From the NCBI GenBank assembly GCA_959018045.1, contig CAUEJN010000006.1:1-36347 (forward strand): a DNA stretch of 36,347 bases, read 5' to 3'. Below the pieces are notes generated by a model. The model saw nothing but the letters and a program-made list of their open reading frames with translations. It was not told where the DNA came from and ran no database searches. Position numbers and translations under genes: made by a program. Below, piece by piece: positions 1-6,457 of the stretch (positions are counted from its first letter, which is position 1; each line of letters starts with the position of its first letter). This DNA is from an uncultured Butyricicoccus sp. (lineage in GTDB: Bacteria; Bacillota; Clostridia; Oscillospirales; Butyricicoccaceae).

Positions 1-55
1 TGGTCTAATTCTTTAGACCATTTTAGATACATGTAATAGCTATGTCAAAAAATGG
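1..55. repeat. 55-bp terminal direct repeat (left copy)
   Basis: These 55 bases are identical to the last 55 bases of the window (36293-36347). An exact overlap of this length at both ends is what a circular molecule gives when assembled with a 55-mer graph, so the unique circle would be about 36,292 bp. The alternative, attL/attR direct repeats of an integrated prophage, is less likely, because serine integrases usually leave only a few bases of shared core. Confidence 0.9.
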
Positions 56-1602
56 GGAAAAATCTCGACGTGAAGGTCGGTTTCGTTGTTTGCACGAGTG
101 CGGCGGATGGTTTTGGTGTAGGTGACATGATTGAGGATGGATTTGAGCAGCTGATTCTGTTCCAGACAGGTGTCACACTCATAGAAGGTATCGACTGCGT
201 GCTGCATCCGAGGAACAATGTGGGCGCGCTGCTGGATCATCAGCTCGCCCTGTGCGATTTCACTTTGGATGGCGGCACGCTCGGAAATGAGAGCAGCGCG
301 TTCATCGGTGAGCACCTGACGGCGTTCGCGGAAATCCTCCGGGGAATATACACCGGTTTCGACCAATTCAAAAGCGCGATCTTCGCGATCTTTGAGCTTC
401 TTTAGGCTGCGTTCGATGGCATCCAGACGGCGGCGCTTTTCTCCGATATTCGGCAGGAAATCTTCCAGTGATCCGGAAGATAGTTCGAACTTTTGCAGCC
501 ATTGTGCCATTGCCTGCAAAACTAAATCGGTGACTTCTTCTGTGCTGGAGGCAACTGTCGGACAGCCGCGAGTTGTGCAGATCAGCAGTGCAGGGCCATT
601 TGGATGATTGCGCCGCTGCATTCGTTTTCCGCAGGCCGAACACACAACCAGACCGGAAAGGGGGTTATTCAGTCCGTGAATATGCGGCACCGGTGGGCGT
701 TTATTTTGTGCCAACAGGGCAGCGGCCTTGCGAAATTGCTCCGGAGAGACCAGGGATTCATGCCGACCGGGAAAAAGTTTGATTTCCCGGTTGACCGGAC
801 GAGAGACTGTGACTGCTCCATCCTGCATGGATTTGACGATAGGGCGATAGGAAGACGTGATATATCCGGCATAGTGTATGTTTCGCACCACGCGCTGCAC
901 GGTGGAAACCTTCCACTCACAGCCGCGCGGGCTGGGAATGCCTTCGGCGTTTAACTGCATAGCGATCGCGTGCTGCGGGATCTGGGATTCGGTCAGTAGG
1001 TTAAAGATACGTTGTACAATGGGTGCGGTTTCGGGGTCGGGAACGAGCGTCCAACCCTTTTCGTGCGGGAGCTTTTGACGCTGGTAGCCATAAGGCGGGA
1101 TAGAACCGATGTATTTTCCTTCCTTGGAGGAAGCGCGGCGACCGGCTTGTTGGCGTTTATTGATGGCCTTCCACTCGAAGCGGGAAAAGAACATGCCGAA
1201 GTCCAGCATATCTTCATCGGCGGAGTCGTTCGGGTCGTAGATTTTTTCGGGGGTGATAATGAGGGTGCGGGTGTATTTGAAGGCGTTGGCGATAATGCCC
1301 TGGTCAATCTGGCTGCCGCGTGTCAGTCGGGGCACTTCCATGACCAGCACCGCGTCCCAAAGACCAGCTTCCAGGTCGTGCAGAAGTGCCTGCATTTGTG
1401 GACGGGAAGCGATAGTCTCACCGGATACGACTTCGGGGTAGATTTTTCCAACAGCGACGTGCAGCCGATCGGCAAGCACTAAGAGTGTTTCACGATGACG
1501 CGCCAGCGTGTCACCGTGTCCCTTGGATTCATCGTCCAGATCGGCACGGGATTTACGCAGGTAAATGGCAACGCGCATACCGCGCACATCAATTTGTGCC
1601 AT
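40..1602 (-). CDS. int: Large serine integrase (site-specific recombinase), 520 aa
   Basis: Integrates and excises the phage at attP/attB through a 5'-phosphoserine DNA link. The N-terminal resolvase fold carries the motif YLRKS with the catalytic serine at residue 18. It is followed by the recombinase domain and a zinc ribbon near residues 320-357 (C-S-A-C-G ... C-T-T-R-G-C). A charged coiled coil follows at about 400-460, as in the phiC31/A118/TP901 group, and the length is typical. The ATG used here has AAAGGAG 8 bases upstream; an in-frame ATG 30 bases earlier lacks this. It is the last gene of a leftward lysogeny block, and its stop lies beside the palindrome proposed as attP. No recombination directionality factor could be recognised by sequence. 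Confidence 0.96.
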   Translation of the reverse strand: MAQIDVRGMRVAIYLRKSRADLDDESKGHGDTLARHRETLLVLADRLHVAVGKIYPEVVSGETIASRPQMQALLHDLEAGLWDAVLVMEVPRLTRGSQIDQGIIANAFKYTRTLIITPEKIYDPNDSADEDMLDFGMFFSRFEWKAINKRQQAGRRASSKEGKYIGSIPPYGYQRQKLPHEKGWTLVPDPETAPIVQRIFNLLTESQIPQHAIAMQLNAEGIPSPRGCEWKVSTVQRVVRNIHYAGYITSSYRPIVKSMQDGAVTVSRPVNREIKLFPGRHESLVSPEQFRKAAALLAQNKRPPVPHIHGLNNPLSGLVVCSACGKRMQRRNHPNGPALLICTTRGCPTVASSTEEVTDLVLQAMAQWLQKFELSSGSLEDFLPNIGEKRRRLDAIERSLKKLKDREDRAFELVETGVYSPEDFRERRQVLTDERAALISERAAIQSEIAQGELMIQQRAHIVPRMQHAVDTFYECDTCLEQNQLLKSILNHVTYTKTIRRTRANNETDLHVEIFPHFLT

Positions 1603-1633
1603 AAAATACGCTCCTTTCATGGGGATAAGCAAG

Positions 1634-1655
1634 ACCCGCCCTAAGAAGGGCGGGT
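1634..1655 (-). terminator. Perfect 9-bp hairpin between the secreted protein gene and int
   Basis: ACCCGCCCT pairs with AGGGCGGGT around an AAGA loop. In the leftward direction it is followed by CTTGCTTATCC rather than a U-run, so it is at best a leaky terminator. It may instead protect or attenuate the int message, whose RBS lies about 20 bases downstream. Confidence 0.5.
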
Positions 1656-1674
1656 GAGAATCTTCAGATTGGAT

Positions 1675-2379
1675 TTACTCCAAAGAGTCGAGTAAACCAT
1701 TACAAAGAATTAAGGCCATTGAGGCGGCATAGCCCCCGTCAATGTCGTATGTACTCATTCGGTCTAAATAGACCTGAGTAAACATACCATTTTGGACAAC
1801 TTCATAGGTTTTCTCGTAGTTGTACTTTACCGTATCTAGGTAAGAAACGATTTCGTTAATTGTTGTATATGAAGGATCAGACTGTGGGACGCTGATTGCA
1901 GAGATACATGCAACTTCATATCGACTCATGTTGATATTATATTGCTTTTCCAAGAATATGGGATCAGCATTGGAAATCATACCATTGATGCTGAGTGAAC
2001 ACATTGCATGGCTGGCTGTATACATTTCTTGAGCTGCGCGATAGAGCTGCTGAATAGCTGTATAAGTGGAATTGGATTGAGTGCTGCTGGGGCTGTTTAC
2101 GATAGCTGTGCGAGTAGCTGAGTCATAAGAAACATTTGCTCCCATGGTTTGTGCAACACCACGTAGAGGCACATATGTTGTTCCATTATATTCAAATACC
2201 TCGACCGGATTTCCGTTTGCATCGGTCATTTTAGTTGATTTTCCATCAACTTGAACAGTAATTCCGGTATTCACAGTTATCTGTTTGACGTTGGCCTGAG
2301 CTGCTGCTGCGGTCGGGAGCGTGAGAGCGGCAATCAGAGCCAGCCCCACAAATCGACGACTAACGTGCTGCTTTTTCAT
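1675..2379 (-). CDS. Secreted protein with copper-amine-oxidase N-terminal-like (stalk) domain, 234 aa
   Basis: The protein opens with a basic stretch and a hydrophobic segment ending in an Ala-rich AAAQA, a standard Sec signal peptide (residues about 1-30). Residues about 35-95 match the copper amine oxidase N-terminal-like domain common on Firmicutes cell-surface proteins, with YVPLRGVAQTMGA as the diagnostic stretch. The remaining C-terminal half is predicted soluble and I do not recognise it. The ATG chosen has GAAGGGG 8 bases upstream; the GTG nine bases earlier is too close to that site. It lies between the repressor and integrase genes on the same strand, so it is probably expressed from the prophage and exported. 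That makes it a lysogenic-conversion (moron) candidate. Its target is unknown. Confidence 0.8.
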   Translation of the reverse strand: MKKQHVSRRFVGLALIAALTLPTAAAAQANVKQITVNTGITVQVDGKSTKMTDANGNPVEVFEYNGTTYVPLRGVAQTMGANVSYDSATRTAIVNSPSSTQSNSTYTAIQQLYRAAQEMYTASHAMCSLSINGMISNADPIFLEKQYNINMSRYEVACISAISVPQSDPSYTTINEIVSYLDTVKYNYEKTYEVVQNGMFTQVYLDRMSTYDIDGGYAASMALILCNGLLDSLE

Positions 2380-2404
2380 TTTGAACACCCCTTCAAAATA
2401 TTTT

Positions 2405-2429
2405 AACCGTCTGTTGACGGTTATTTTTT
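2405..2429. terminator. Hairpin after the repressor gene
   Basis: AACCGTC and GACGGTT form a 7-bp stem around TGTT. A T-rich run (ATTTTTT) follows on the plus strand, so termination would be better rightward than leftward. Leftward, it leaves room for read-through from the repressor gene into the secreted-protein gene, for which I see no good promoter of its own. Confidence 0.45.
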
Positions 2430-2817
2430 ATGCGTTCTCAGCCAATTCAGGCTCAGAACATTTTTTATATTTGCCGCTGGCGCTAAGGTCTGCGGCGTAT
2501 TCACAGACTTTTTCCTGACCCTGCTCATTGAGGTCGTGGAAATTGGAAAGTAATGCTCGTTCTTGTGGGGAAACGTGGTTTGCCTGATCTTCGATGGGCT
2601 TATAAACCAACTCATCCAGTTCATCGCGGCATAAGGAATCCAACGTAACACCAAAAAAGTTTGCAAGACCTTTCAGAGTGCTAAGTTTTGCGTTTTCGTA
2701 TCCCTTGGAAAAGAGGCTGGTAATGGTTGTGTATGGAATACCAGACTCGTGGGCTAAAAGACGTTTATTTAGGCGCTGTTCCTTCATCAGGATTTCCAGC
2801 TTTTCAGTTAATAGCAT
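2428..2817 (-). CDS. CI-like lysogeny repressor, XRE/HTH family, 129 aa
   Basis: Residues about 5-60 form a lambda-repressor/Cro-type helix-turn-helix (KRLLAHESGIPYTTITSLFS ... STLKGLANFFGVTLDSL). The C-terminal half is short and acidic; no LexA-type self-cleavage domain is visible, so induction may not depend on RecA-driven autocleavage. The start ATG has AAAGGAGG five bases upstream; the longer frame beginning upstream would include the promoter. It is divergent from the early operon, with operators between them. This is the genetic-switch arrangement of temperate Firmicutes phages, so its role as the repressor of the rightward promoter follows from family and position. Confidence 0.88.
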   Translation of the reverse strand: MLLTEKLEILMKEQRLNKRLLAHESGIPYTTITSLFSKGYENAKLSTLKGLANFFGVTLDSLCRDELDELVYKPIEDQANHVSPQERALLSNFHDLNEQGQEKVCEYAADLSASGKYKKCSEPELAENA

Positions 2818-2838
2818 AAGAACCTCCTTTCCACTTTC

Positions 2839-2867
2839 AACATAACACAAAAAAATAATGATTGCAA
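2839..2867 (-). promoter_or_regulatory. Leftward promoter of the lysogeny operon
   Basis: Read leftward: TTGCAA, a 17-base spacer, then TATGTT, with the repressor SD and ATG about 20 bases downstream of the -10 box. The AT-rich spacer contains a T7 run. The promoter is back-to-back with the rightward promoter at 2898-2926, about 30 bp apart, so a repressor bound at 2907-2920 could influence both. Confidence 0.7.
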
Positions 2868-2897
2868 GAAAAAATTATGACGCATCAAATATTTCTA

Positions 2898-2950
2898 TTG
2901 ACATAGAACGATATATCGTTTATTATGAGAGCGGATGAACGATGTATCGT
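2898..2950 (+). promoter_or_regulatory. Early rightward promoter with two palindromic operators
   Basis: TTGACA (2898-2903), 17 bases, TATTAT (2921-2926) is a near-consensus sigmaA promoter. The perfect palindrome AACGATATATCGTT (2907-2920) lies wholly within the spacer. A second site with the same half-sites, ACGATGTATCGT (2939-2950), covers the start of the transcript. The centres are 31 bp apart, about three helical turns, so dimers would bind the same face. Occupancy would exclude RNA polymerase, as at lambda OR. The bound protein is inferred to be the adjacent repressor and perhaps the Cro-like protein. Confidence 0.85.
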
Positions 2951-2956
2951 CATTCT

Positions 2957-2987
2957 GATAATCCACCAGCTGCCACTGGGGATTATC
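2957..2987 (+). other. Leader hairpin of the early transcript
   Basis: GATAATCC pairs with GGATTATC and CCAG with CTGG, giving 12 base pairs with one bulged A and a six-base loop. No U-run follows, so it is probably not a terminator. It lies about 25 bases into the transcript of the rightward promoter. The rest of the 330-base leader holds only the small opposite-strand gene at 3049-3207. Confidence 0.5.
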
Positions 2988-3048
2988 AACGGGAAAGCGG
3001 CCTCCGGATATTGAAGAATGGAAATAAGAAATGTGTATTGTTGGCCTA

Positions 3049-3207
3049 TTAATGACCGAGCAATTCATGCTTCAACTGCATCTTTTGCAAATAGGTTAAG
3101 TCAGAGTTCTCGATTAAAGCTAATGTGGCAAAAACGTGCGCTTCGCTGGACTTGTGCGTATGTTTTACGACATCAAGCATTTGTTGAAATTTTGTCTGGT
3201 TATCCAT
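3049..3207 (-). CDS. Small protein of unknown function opposite the early leader, 52 aa
   Basis: The frame starting MDNQTKFQQMLDVV has AAAGGAGG four bases before its ATG and runs 52 codons. The peptide is soluble, helical-looking and His-rich near the middle, with no recognised domain. It is encoded on the strand opposite the early transcript, directly between the switch promoter and the Cro-like gene, so rightward transcription would run antisense to it. I see no convincing promoter for it. The strong SD supports translation; the role is unknown. Confidence 0.55.
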   Translation of the reverse strand: MDNQTKFQQMLDVVKHTHKSSEAHVFATLALIENSDLTYLQKMQLKHELLGH

Positions 3208-3282
3208 ATGACCTCCTTTCTGGAGGCCGGGGCTTTCCCAATTACCAGTATAAACCAAGCGGACACGAGGAGGTGTGAACAG

Positions 3283-3522
3283 TTGTTTAAGAATTTGGAA
3301 GTTGAGATGTTTAAACGAAGTATGAGCACAGCAAATTTGGCAAAGCGGGTTGGAATTTCAGAAAGTGCCATGCGCAATAAGATCACTGGCAGGAATGATT
3401 TTAAATTCTCTGAAATTTTGAAAATCCTGGATGTTTTTCCCGGGCTTGAGTGGAAATACCTTTTTGAACGAGAGGAAGATACGGCTTGTGAGGAAATTTC
3501 CAAGCAGGAATCCGCGTCGTAG
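3283..3522 (+). CDS. Cro-like HTH regulator, 79 aa
   Basis: A short XRE-type DNA-binding protein with its helix-turn-helix at about residues 20-45 (ANLAKRVGISESAMRNKITG), and with LKILDVFPGLEWKYLF closing the fold. I chose a TTG start because GAGGAGG sits nine bases upstream. The first in-frame ATG, nine codons later, has a poorer site and would trim the first helix. It is the first codirectional gene downstream of the rightward promoter, the position of cro. It probably shares operators with the divergent repressor; this is inferred, not seen. Confidence 0.72.
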   Translation: MFKNLEVEMFKRSMSTANLAKRVGISESAMRNKITGRNDFKFSEILKILDVFPGLEWKYLFEREEDTACEEISKQESAS

Positions 3523-3552
3523 TCTTTTAAAAACAAAACAGGAGCGTTTGTT

Positions 3553-4176
3553 ATGAATTATAAGAACGTTAGTGGGAAATTTTTGGAAGCCCTCTATTGT
3601 GAATTGAAAGAAATGCTACAGCTGGAGACCCTGAGATTGGGGCCGGACGAAGAGGGACTCTGGGATCATACCTATGGAAATGCTTACGAATGGGCACTGG
3701 GTGAAATTGACGGGCGGTTTGTGTCCGCGCATGACCAATCAGAGGCGGAAGACATTCTCAGCGATTACGCCAGTCTGGTGAATTCTGAGTTTTTCAAGCT
3801 GGGATGCAGGGCGGTACTGTCATACGTGTTTGTCGAGCATCCGGAAATGATTGATATCATCCGTGCGTATCTGCAATCTCCGAAGACGCTTGATAAGCTA
3901 CTGAACCACGCAAAGCGAGAAGATTTTGTGCCGGAGAAAGATACCGCCGTGCCGCTGGATCGCTGTGCGGACTTATCCAGTGATCTGGTGCGCCGCCGCA
4001 AGGCGTTGGGCATGACCCAGCAGGAGCTTGCAGACAAGACCGGCGTAGGCCGGACAACGGTTACTATGTGGGAGACCGGTGCGGGAAATCCCCGTATCCA
4101 GGTGCTGCCGGCACTGGCGAGAGCACTTCAGTGCACGGTGGACGAGCTGCTGGGGGCGGAAGTTTCCAAAGAATGA
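3553..4176 (+). CDS. HTH transcriptional regulator with helical N-terminal domain, 207 aa
   Basis: The C-terminal 65 residues form a classic XRE HTH_3 domain (RRKALGMTQQELADKTGVGR ... WETGAGNPRIQVLPALARAL). The first ~130 residues are acidic and helical, and I do not recognise them. An HTH at the C-terminus behind a large unknown domain is unusual for a plain repressor and suggests a sensor or partner-binding N-terminus. The ATG is preceded by CAGGAG at 8 bases. It follows the Cro-like gene in the early transcript, so it may be a second-tier regulator. Its target sites were not identified. Confidence 0.8.
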   Translation: MNYKNVSGKFLEALYCELKEMLQLETLRLGPDEEGLWDHTYGNAYEWALGEIDGRFVSAHDQSEAEDILSDYASLVNSEFFKLGCRAVLSYVFVEHPEMIDIIRAYLQSPKTLDKLLNHAKREDFVPEKDTAVPLDRCADLSSDLVRRRKALGMTQQELADKTGVGRTTVTMWETGAGNPRIQVLPALARALQCTVDELLGAEVSKE

Positions 4177-4185
4177 GAATAAAAA

Positions 4186-4204
4186 GCCACCCGAAAGGGG
4201 TGGC
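4186..4204 (+). other. GC-rich hairpin between early genes
   Basis: GCCACCC pairs with GGGTGGC (7 bp, loop GAAAG) just after the regulator's stop codon and just before the next gene's SD. There is no U-run, so it is more likely an mRNA-processing or stabilising hairpin than a terminator. Confidence 0.4.
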
Positions 4205-4221
4205 AGTCGAGGAGGATGACA

Positions 4222-4389
4222 TTGGAAATGTTCTGTAAGCCATATCGCAGTCCACGCGCACATACAAAGTGCAGGAAGATGGCGGATGTACAGCGCGATG
4301 CAATGCAAGCAAGACTCAGGAAGAAAAAAGCCGTGAGAGACAAACAGAAGCAGCGCGGTTTTCACGTTGTATGCGTTTCTTATGTGTGA
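4222..4389 (+). CDS. Small highly basic protein, 55 aa (TTG start)
   Basis: GAGGAGG lies six bases before a TTG that opens a 55-codon frame; an ATG two codons later is the alternative. The middle is Lys/Arg-rich (RLRKKKAVRDKQKQRG), typical of nucleic-acid-binding small phage proteins, and there are Cys residues near both ends. No family is recognised. It fills a gap in the early operon that otherwise lacks a gene. Confidence 0.5.
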   Translation: MEMFCKPYRSPRAHTKCRKMADVQRDAMQARLRKKKAVRDKQKQRGFHVVCVSYV

Positions 4390-4421
4390 CATCATGCGAG
4401 TTATGCAGGAAAGGTGAATTT

Positions 4422-4748
4422 ATGTCGGTTCAAAGTTATCAAAATCTGCATGATCGGCTGATTGCTTTAGACGAAGCGTGCAAGAAACGCGGCATGGAGT
4501 CCCAGACGCAGAGCACGGGAGCCCTTGATCGCATCTATATGGCGGTTGCCGATTTGGCGTGTGGATGTGCGCAAGCAGTGTTGGCAGGCGATGAGAAACG
4601 AGCAATGGATTGCTTGGATTTTGCAGAGTATTTGCAGGATGTTGGCATTCGGATTGAACGCAAGTTGCCCAGTGATTCGCGACTGTTAGACGAGATCGTG
4701 AATGAGTTCGATCAGAAGCGAAGGGTTGGACAGGGTGCGGCGGATTAA
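4422..4748 (+). CDS. Hypothetical early protein, 108 aa
   Basis: Begins MSVQSYQNLHDRLIALDEAC with AAAGGTG five bases upstream. It is mostly helical and acidic, with a central AVADLACGCAQAVL segment that looks buried rather than membrane-spanning. No known domain. Its last 63 bases overlap the end of the convergent gene at 4686-5039, so transcription of each would interfere with the other. Confidence 0.7.
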   Translation: MSVQSYQNLHDRLIALDEACKKRGMESQTQSTGALDRIYMAVADLACGCAQAVLAGDEKRAMDCLDFAEYLQDVGIRIERKLPSDSRLLDEIVNEFDQKRRVGQGAAD

Positions 4749-5039
4749 GCCTTTTACTTTTTCGGCGATTGGGTGACGCAACCGCTCAATCAGTGCATAT
4801 CCATCGCGCGTGATGCCGTTTATTTGGATAGATGCTGTGCGGTGCTGTTCCAGGTTCGGGCATAAAATCAATTTTGCATCACGGAGGTATTCCAGTGCGC
4901 TGCGGATTTCTTCCGGGGATGCGATCCCGGCGCGGAGGATTTGACGACCATGCATGGGTGCAAAGCGTCCATCCGCTCTGGTACGCTTATTTTCGTCCAT
5001 GAATAAGAGTACATCAGAAATAATCTTTTCATTTGTCAT
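4686..5039 (-). CDS. Hypothetical winged-helix-like protein, opposite strand, 117 aa
   Basis: It starts MTNEKIISDVLLFMDENKRT with AAAGGAG nine bases upstream and has its own promoter at 5064-5092. The pattern of helices, then EEIRSALEYLRDAKLI, a short hairpin (ASIQINGITRDGYALIERL) and a terminal helix resembles small winged-helix proteins of the DUF2513/YjcQ kind, but the match is from memory. It is the only leftward gene within the early operon, arguing for an independently expressed moron or a regulator active in the prophage. Confidence 0.7.
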   Translation of the reverse strand: MTNEKIISDVLLFMDENKRTRADGRFAPMHGRQILRAGIASPEEIRSALEYLRDAKLILCPNLEQHRTASIQINGITRDGYALIERLRHPIAEKVKGLIRRTLSNPSLLIELIHDLV

Positions 5040-5063
5040 AATTCAAAGCTCCTTTCTGCTTTC

Positions 5064-5092
5064 AGTATAGCAGAAGGAGGAAAAACGGACAA
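5064..5092 (-). promoter_or_regulatory. Leftward promoter of the winged-helix-like gene
   Basis: Read leftward: TTGTCC, 17 bases, TATACT, with the SD about 15 bases beyond. The -35 box is part of TTGTCCGTT, the same nine bases that occur three times in tandem before the late genes (14730-14756), where TATACT follows too. Confidence 0.68.
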
Positions 5093-5130
5093 GAACCCGA
5101 CATAAATTAGAACAAAGGAGGCGTTTTTCT

Positions 5131-5310
5131 ATGGCAATCGTTGCAGAGTACAAGTTCAAGCAGGGTACGGCATCTATCAACGATGCTTGCTTTGCGCATA
5201 AAAGCGCTGAGGAAATGGCGGCAGATCGTGACCGTGCACTCACGATTGCGCGTCGTATCCATACGGCGTACATTATGCGCCAGATGCAGAAGGAGGAATC
5301 TCAGGAATGA
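5131..5310 (+). CDS. Hypothetical early protein, 59 aa
   Basis: AAAGGAGG eight to nine bases before the ATG opens a 59-codon frame beginning MAIVAEYKFKQGTASINDAC. A short beta-like N-terminus leads into a long helix (EEMAADRDRALTIARRI). No family is recognised. The stop codon overlaps the ATG of the next gene (ATGA), indicating translational coupling. Confidence 0.68.
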   Translation: MAIVAEYKFKQGTASINDACFAHKSAEEMAADRDRALTIARRIHTAYIMRQMQKEESQE

Positions 5311-5513
5311 AAGAGCAGGAACAGAGATGGATTTATTTCTGGCTGTTCCGGGTCGCACTGGCGCTGTGTGTACTGATTGCCGCAGCCTGCGGCCTGTACG
5401 AATGGTGGACAAGCACTATGCCCGCGCTGCTGCCGATGCCTGTCGTACATATTTTGCAGTGCTTTGGCAGCGGCATCATCATTGGGCTGCACCTTCGGAG
5501 GGGCAAGAAATGA
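5307..5513 (+). CDS. Small membrane protein with two transmembrane segments, 68 aa
   Basis: Two hydrophobic stretches (about residues 9-30 and 42-60) are separated by a short WWTST loop and followed by a basic tail LRRGKK. The topology suggests a hairpin in the membrane with a basic cytoplasmic end. It is coupled to both neighbours by 4-base ATGA overlaps and is early, so it is more likely a host-modifying or superinfection-type protein than a holin. No family is recognised. Confidence 0.7.
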   Translation: MKEQEQRWIYFWLFRVALALCVLIAAACGLYEWWTSTMPALLPMPVVHILQCFGSGIIIGLHLRRGKK

Positions 5514-5668
5514 ACTGCATGAAGGATAAGCAAAATAAGATTGTCCGCGATAAGGTACGGACGAACAATGTGGGTCAGGCGGCGCACATCGTGAAGATCG
5601 CGGAGAAACAGAAAGACCCGGGCAATTTTTCACAGCCCGGCGCACGGAAAATCAGCGTGAGGCCGTGA
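5510..5668 (+). CDS. Small basic protein, 52 aa
   Basis: Starts MNCMKDKQNKIVRDKV with GGAGG upstream inside the previous gene, and overlaps it by an ATGA. It is strongly basic, Lys/Arg/Gln-rich, soluble and without a recognised domain. The tight coupling in the 5131-5963 run supports it being real. Confidence 0.6.
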   Translation: MNCMKDKQNKIVRDKVRTNNVGQAAHIVKIAEKQKDPGNFSQPGARKISVRP

Positions 5669-5669
5669 G

Positions 5670-5963
5670 ATGATTCGGTTTTCGGGACTTGAAGTCCGTC
5701 CAGTTAGTTCTGTGACGTCGTATCCGGTTTGCCGGATTGATCGCGTGCTGGTGTCCGCATATCAGACCTTATACGGCGATGTGCTGTATGAATGCCTGGG
5801 CGGCAGATTGGGCAGTGAGGAGCTTGTACCACTCAGCCGGGACACAAAGGATTTTCGGGAAGCCTGGGCAATCAAGGTACAATATGACCGCCTGATCGAA
5901 GAGGCTCGCCGGGAAGAGAACTTGCGCGATCTTTCATGGCAAAAGGAAAGGGCGTCCGGCTGA
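5670..5963 (+). CDS. Hypothetical early protein, 97 aa
   Basis: The ATG follows the previous stop by one base, with GAGG seven bases upstream. The first half looks beta-rich (VCRIDRVLVSAYQTLYGDVLYECLGG), while the C-terminal third is a charged helix. No known family. It is the last gene of the coupled small-gene run before an 85-base gap, which contains a GCACAG/CTGTGC hairpin at about 6015-6035. Confidence 0.65.
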   Translation: MIRFSGLEVRPVSSVTSYPVCRIDRVLVSAYQTLYGDVLYECLGGRLGSEELVPLSRDTKDFREAWAIKVQYDRLIEEARREENLRDLSWQKERASG

Positions 5964-6048
5964 TGCCGAGACGCCCAAGTCCTGAAGATAAGTTAAGTGT
6001 GTGTTTTAGTATAGCACAGGCGCTTCGTCTGTGCAAGAGGTAACGATT

Positions 6049-6447
6049 ATGGAAATGTTAGAGCTGAAAAAACAGCTGGAAGCTGCCAGTGCTCCGCATG
6101 TGCGGGGCATTGGCGAAATTTTGCTGTATCTGGGTCAGCAGAACGAGCAGATCGCGGAGCTGATCGAGCAAGACCTTGCAAATCGTGAGATGTCAATTGA
6201 AGCCTGCGGCAAAACCCTGTATGACTACGCCAAAAAGCACCAGAAAGGCGGCTCGTGGGCGTGTGCAGTTTTCGGTATGAATTCAGATAATCCGGTCATC
6301 AAGCTGATTCTGGATTTTTACAAAATCCCAAGCGCTTGGGTGGAAGGTGTCCGGACGGAGTGCGTAGATACTTCGGTGGAGGTGCTGCCAATGGCGCACG
6401 AGGAAGAACCTCAGGCTGAAATCATCGACCTGATGGATTTGCTGTGA
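6049..6447 (+). CDS. PcfK-like protein (family that includes the Cas9 inhibitor AcrIIA9), 132 aa
   Basis: An acidic helical protein with the central pattern IEACGKTLYDYAKKHQKGGS followed by SDNPVIKLILDFYKIP. That layout (YAKK, then KGG, then a short segment with D-NPV and a hydrophobic FYKI helix) is what I associate with PcfK-like proteins. PcfK was named from plasmid pCF10, where it adjoins pcfJ. Members of the family include AcrIIA9, shown experimentally to inhibit Cas9. The adjacent PcfJ gene strengthens the call. AGAGGT seven bases before the ATG decides the start. Anti-CRISPR activity here is inference, since most PcfK-like proteins are untested. Confidence 0.55.
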   Translation: MEMLELKKQLEAASAPHVRGIGEILLYLGQQNEQIAELIEQDLANREMSIEACGKTLYDYAKKHQKGGSWACAVFGMNSDNPVIKLILDFYKIPSAWVEGVRTECVDTSVEVLPMAHEEEPQAEIIDLMDLL

Positions 6448-6457
6448 GGTGGTCGGG

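Noticed and set aside
3018..3278. Rightward frame covering the early leader
   Set aside because: No SD at its start and it overlaps the well-supported small leftward gene; composition is not gene-like.
6009..6042. Riboswitch or terminator before the PcfK-like gene
   Set aside because: Only a 6-bp GCACAG/CTGTGC hairpin without U-run or conserved aptamer-like core.
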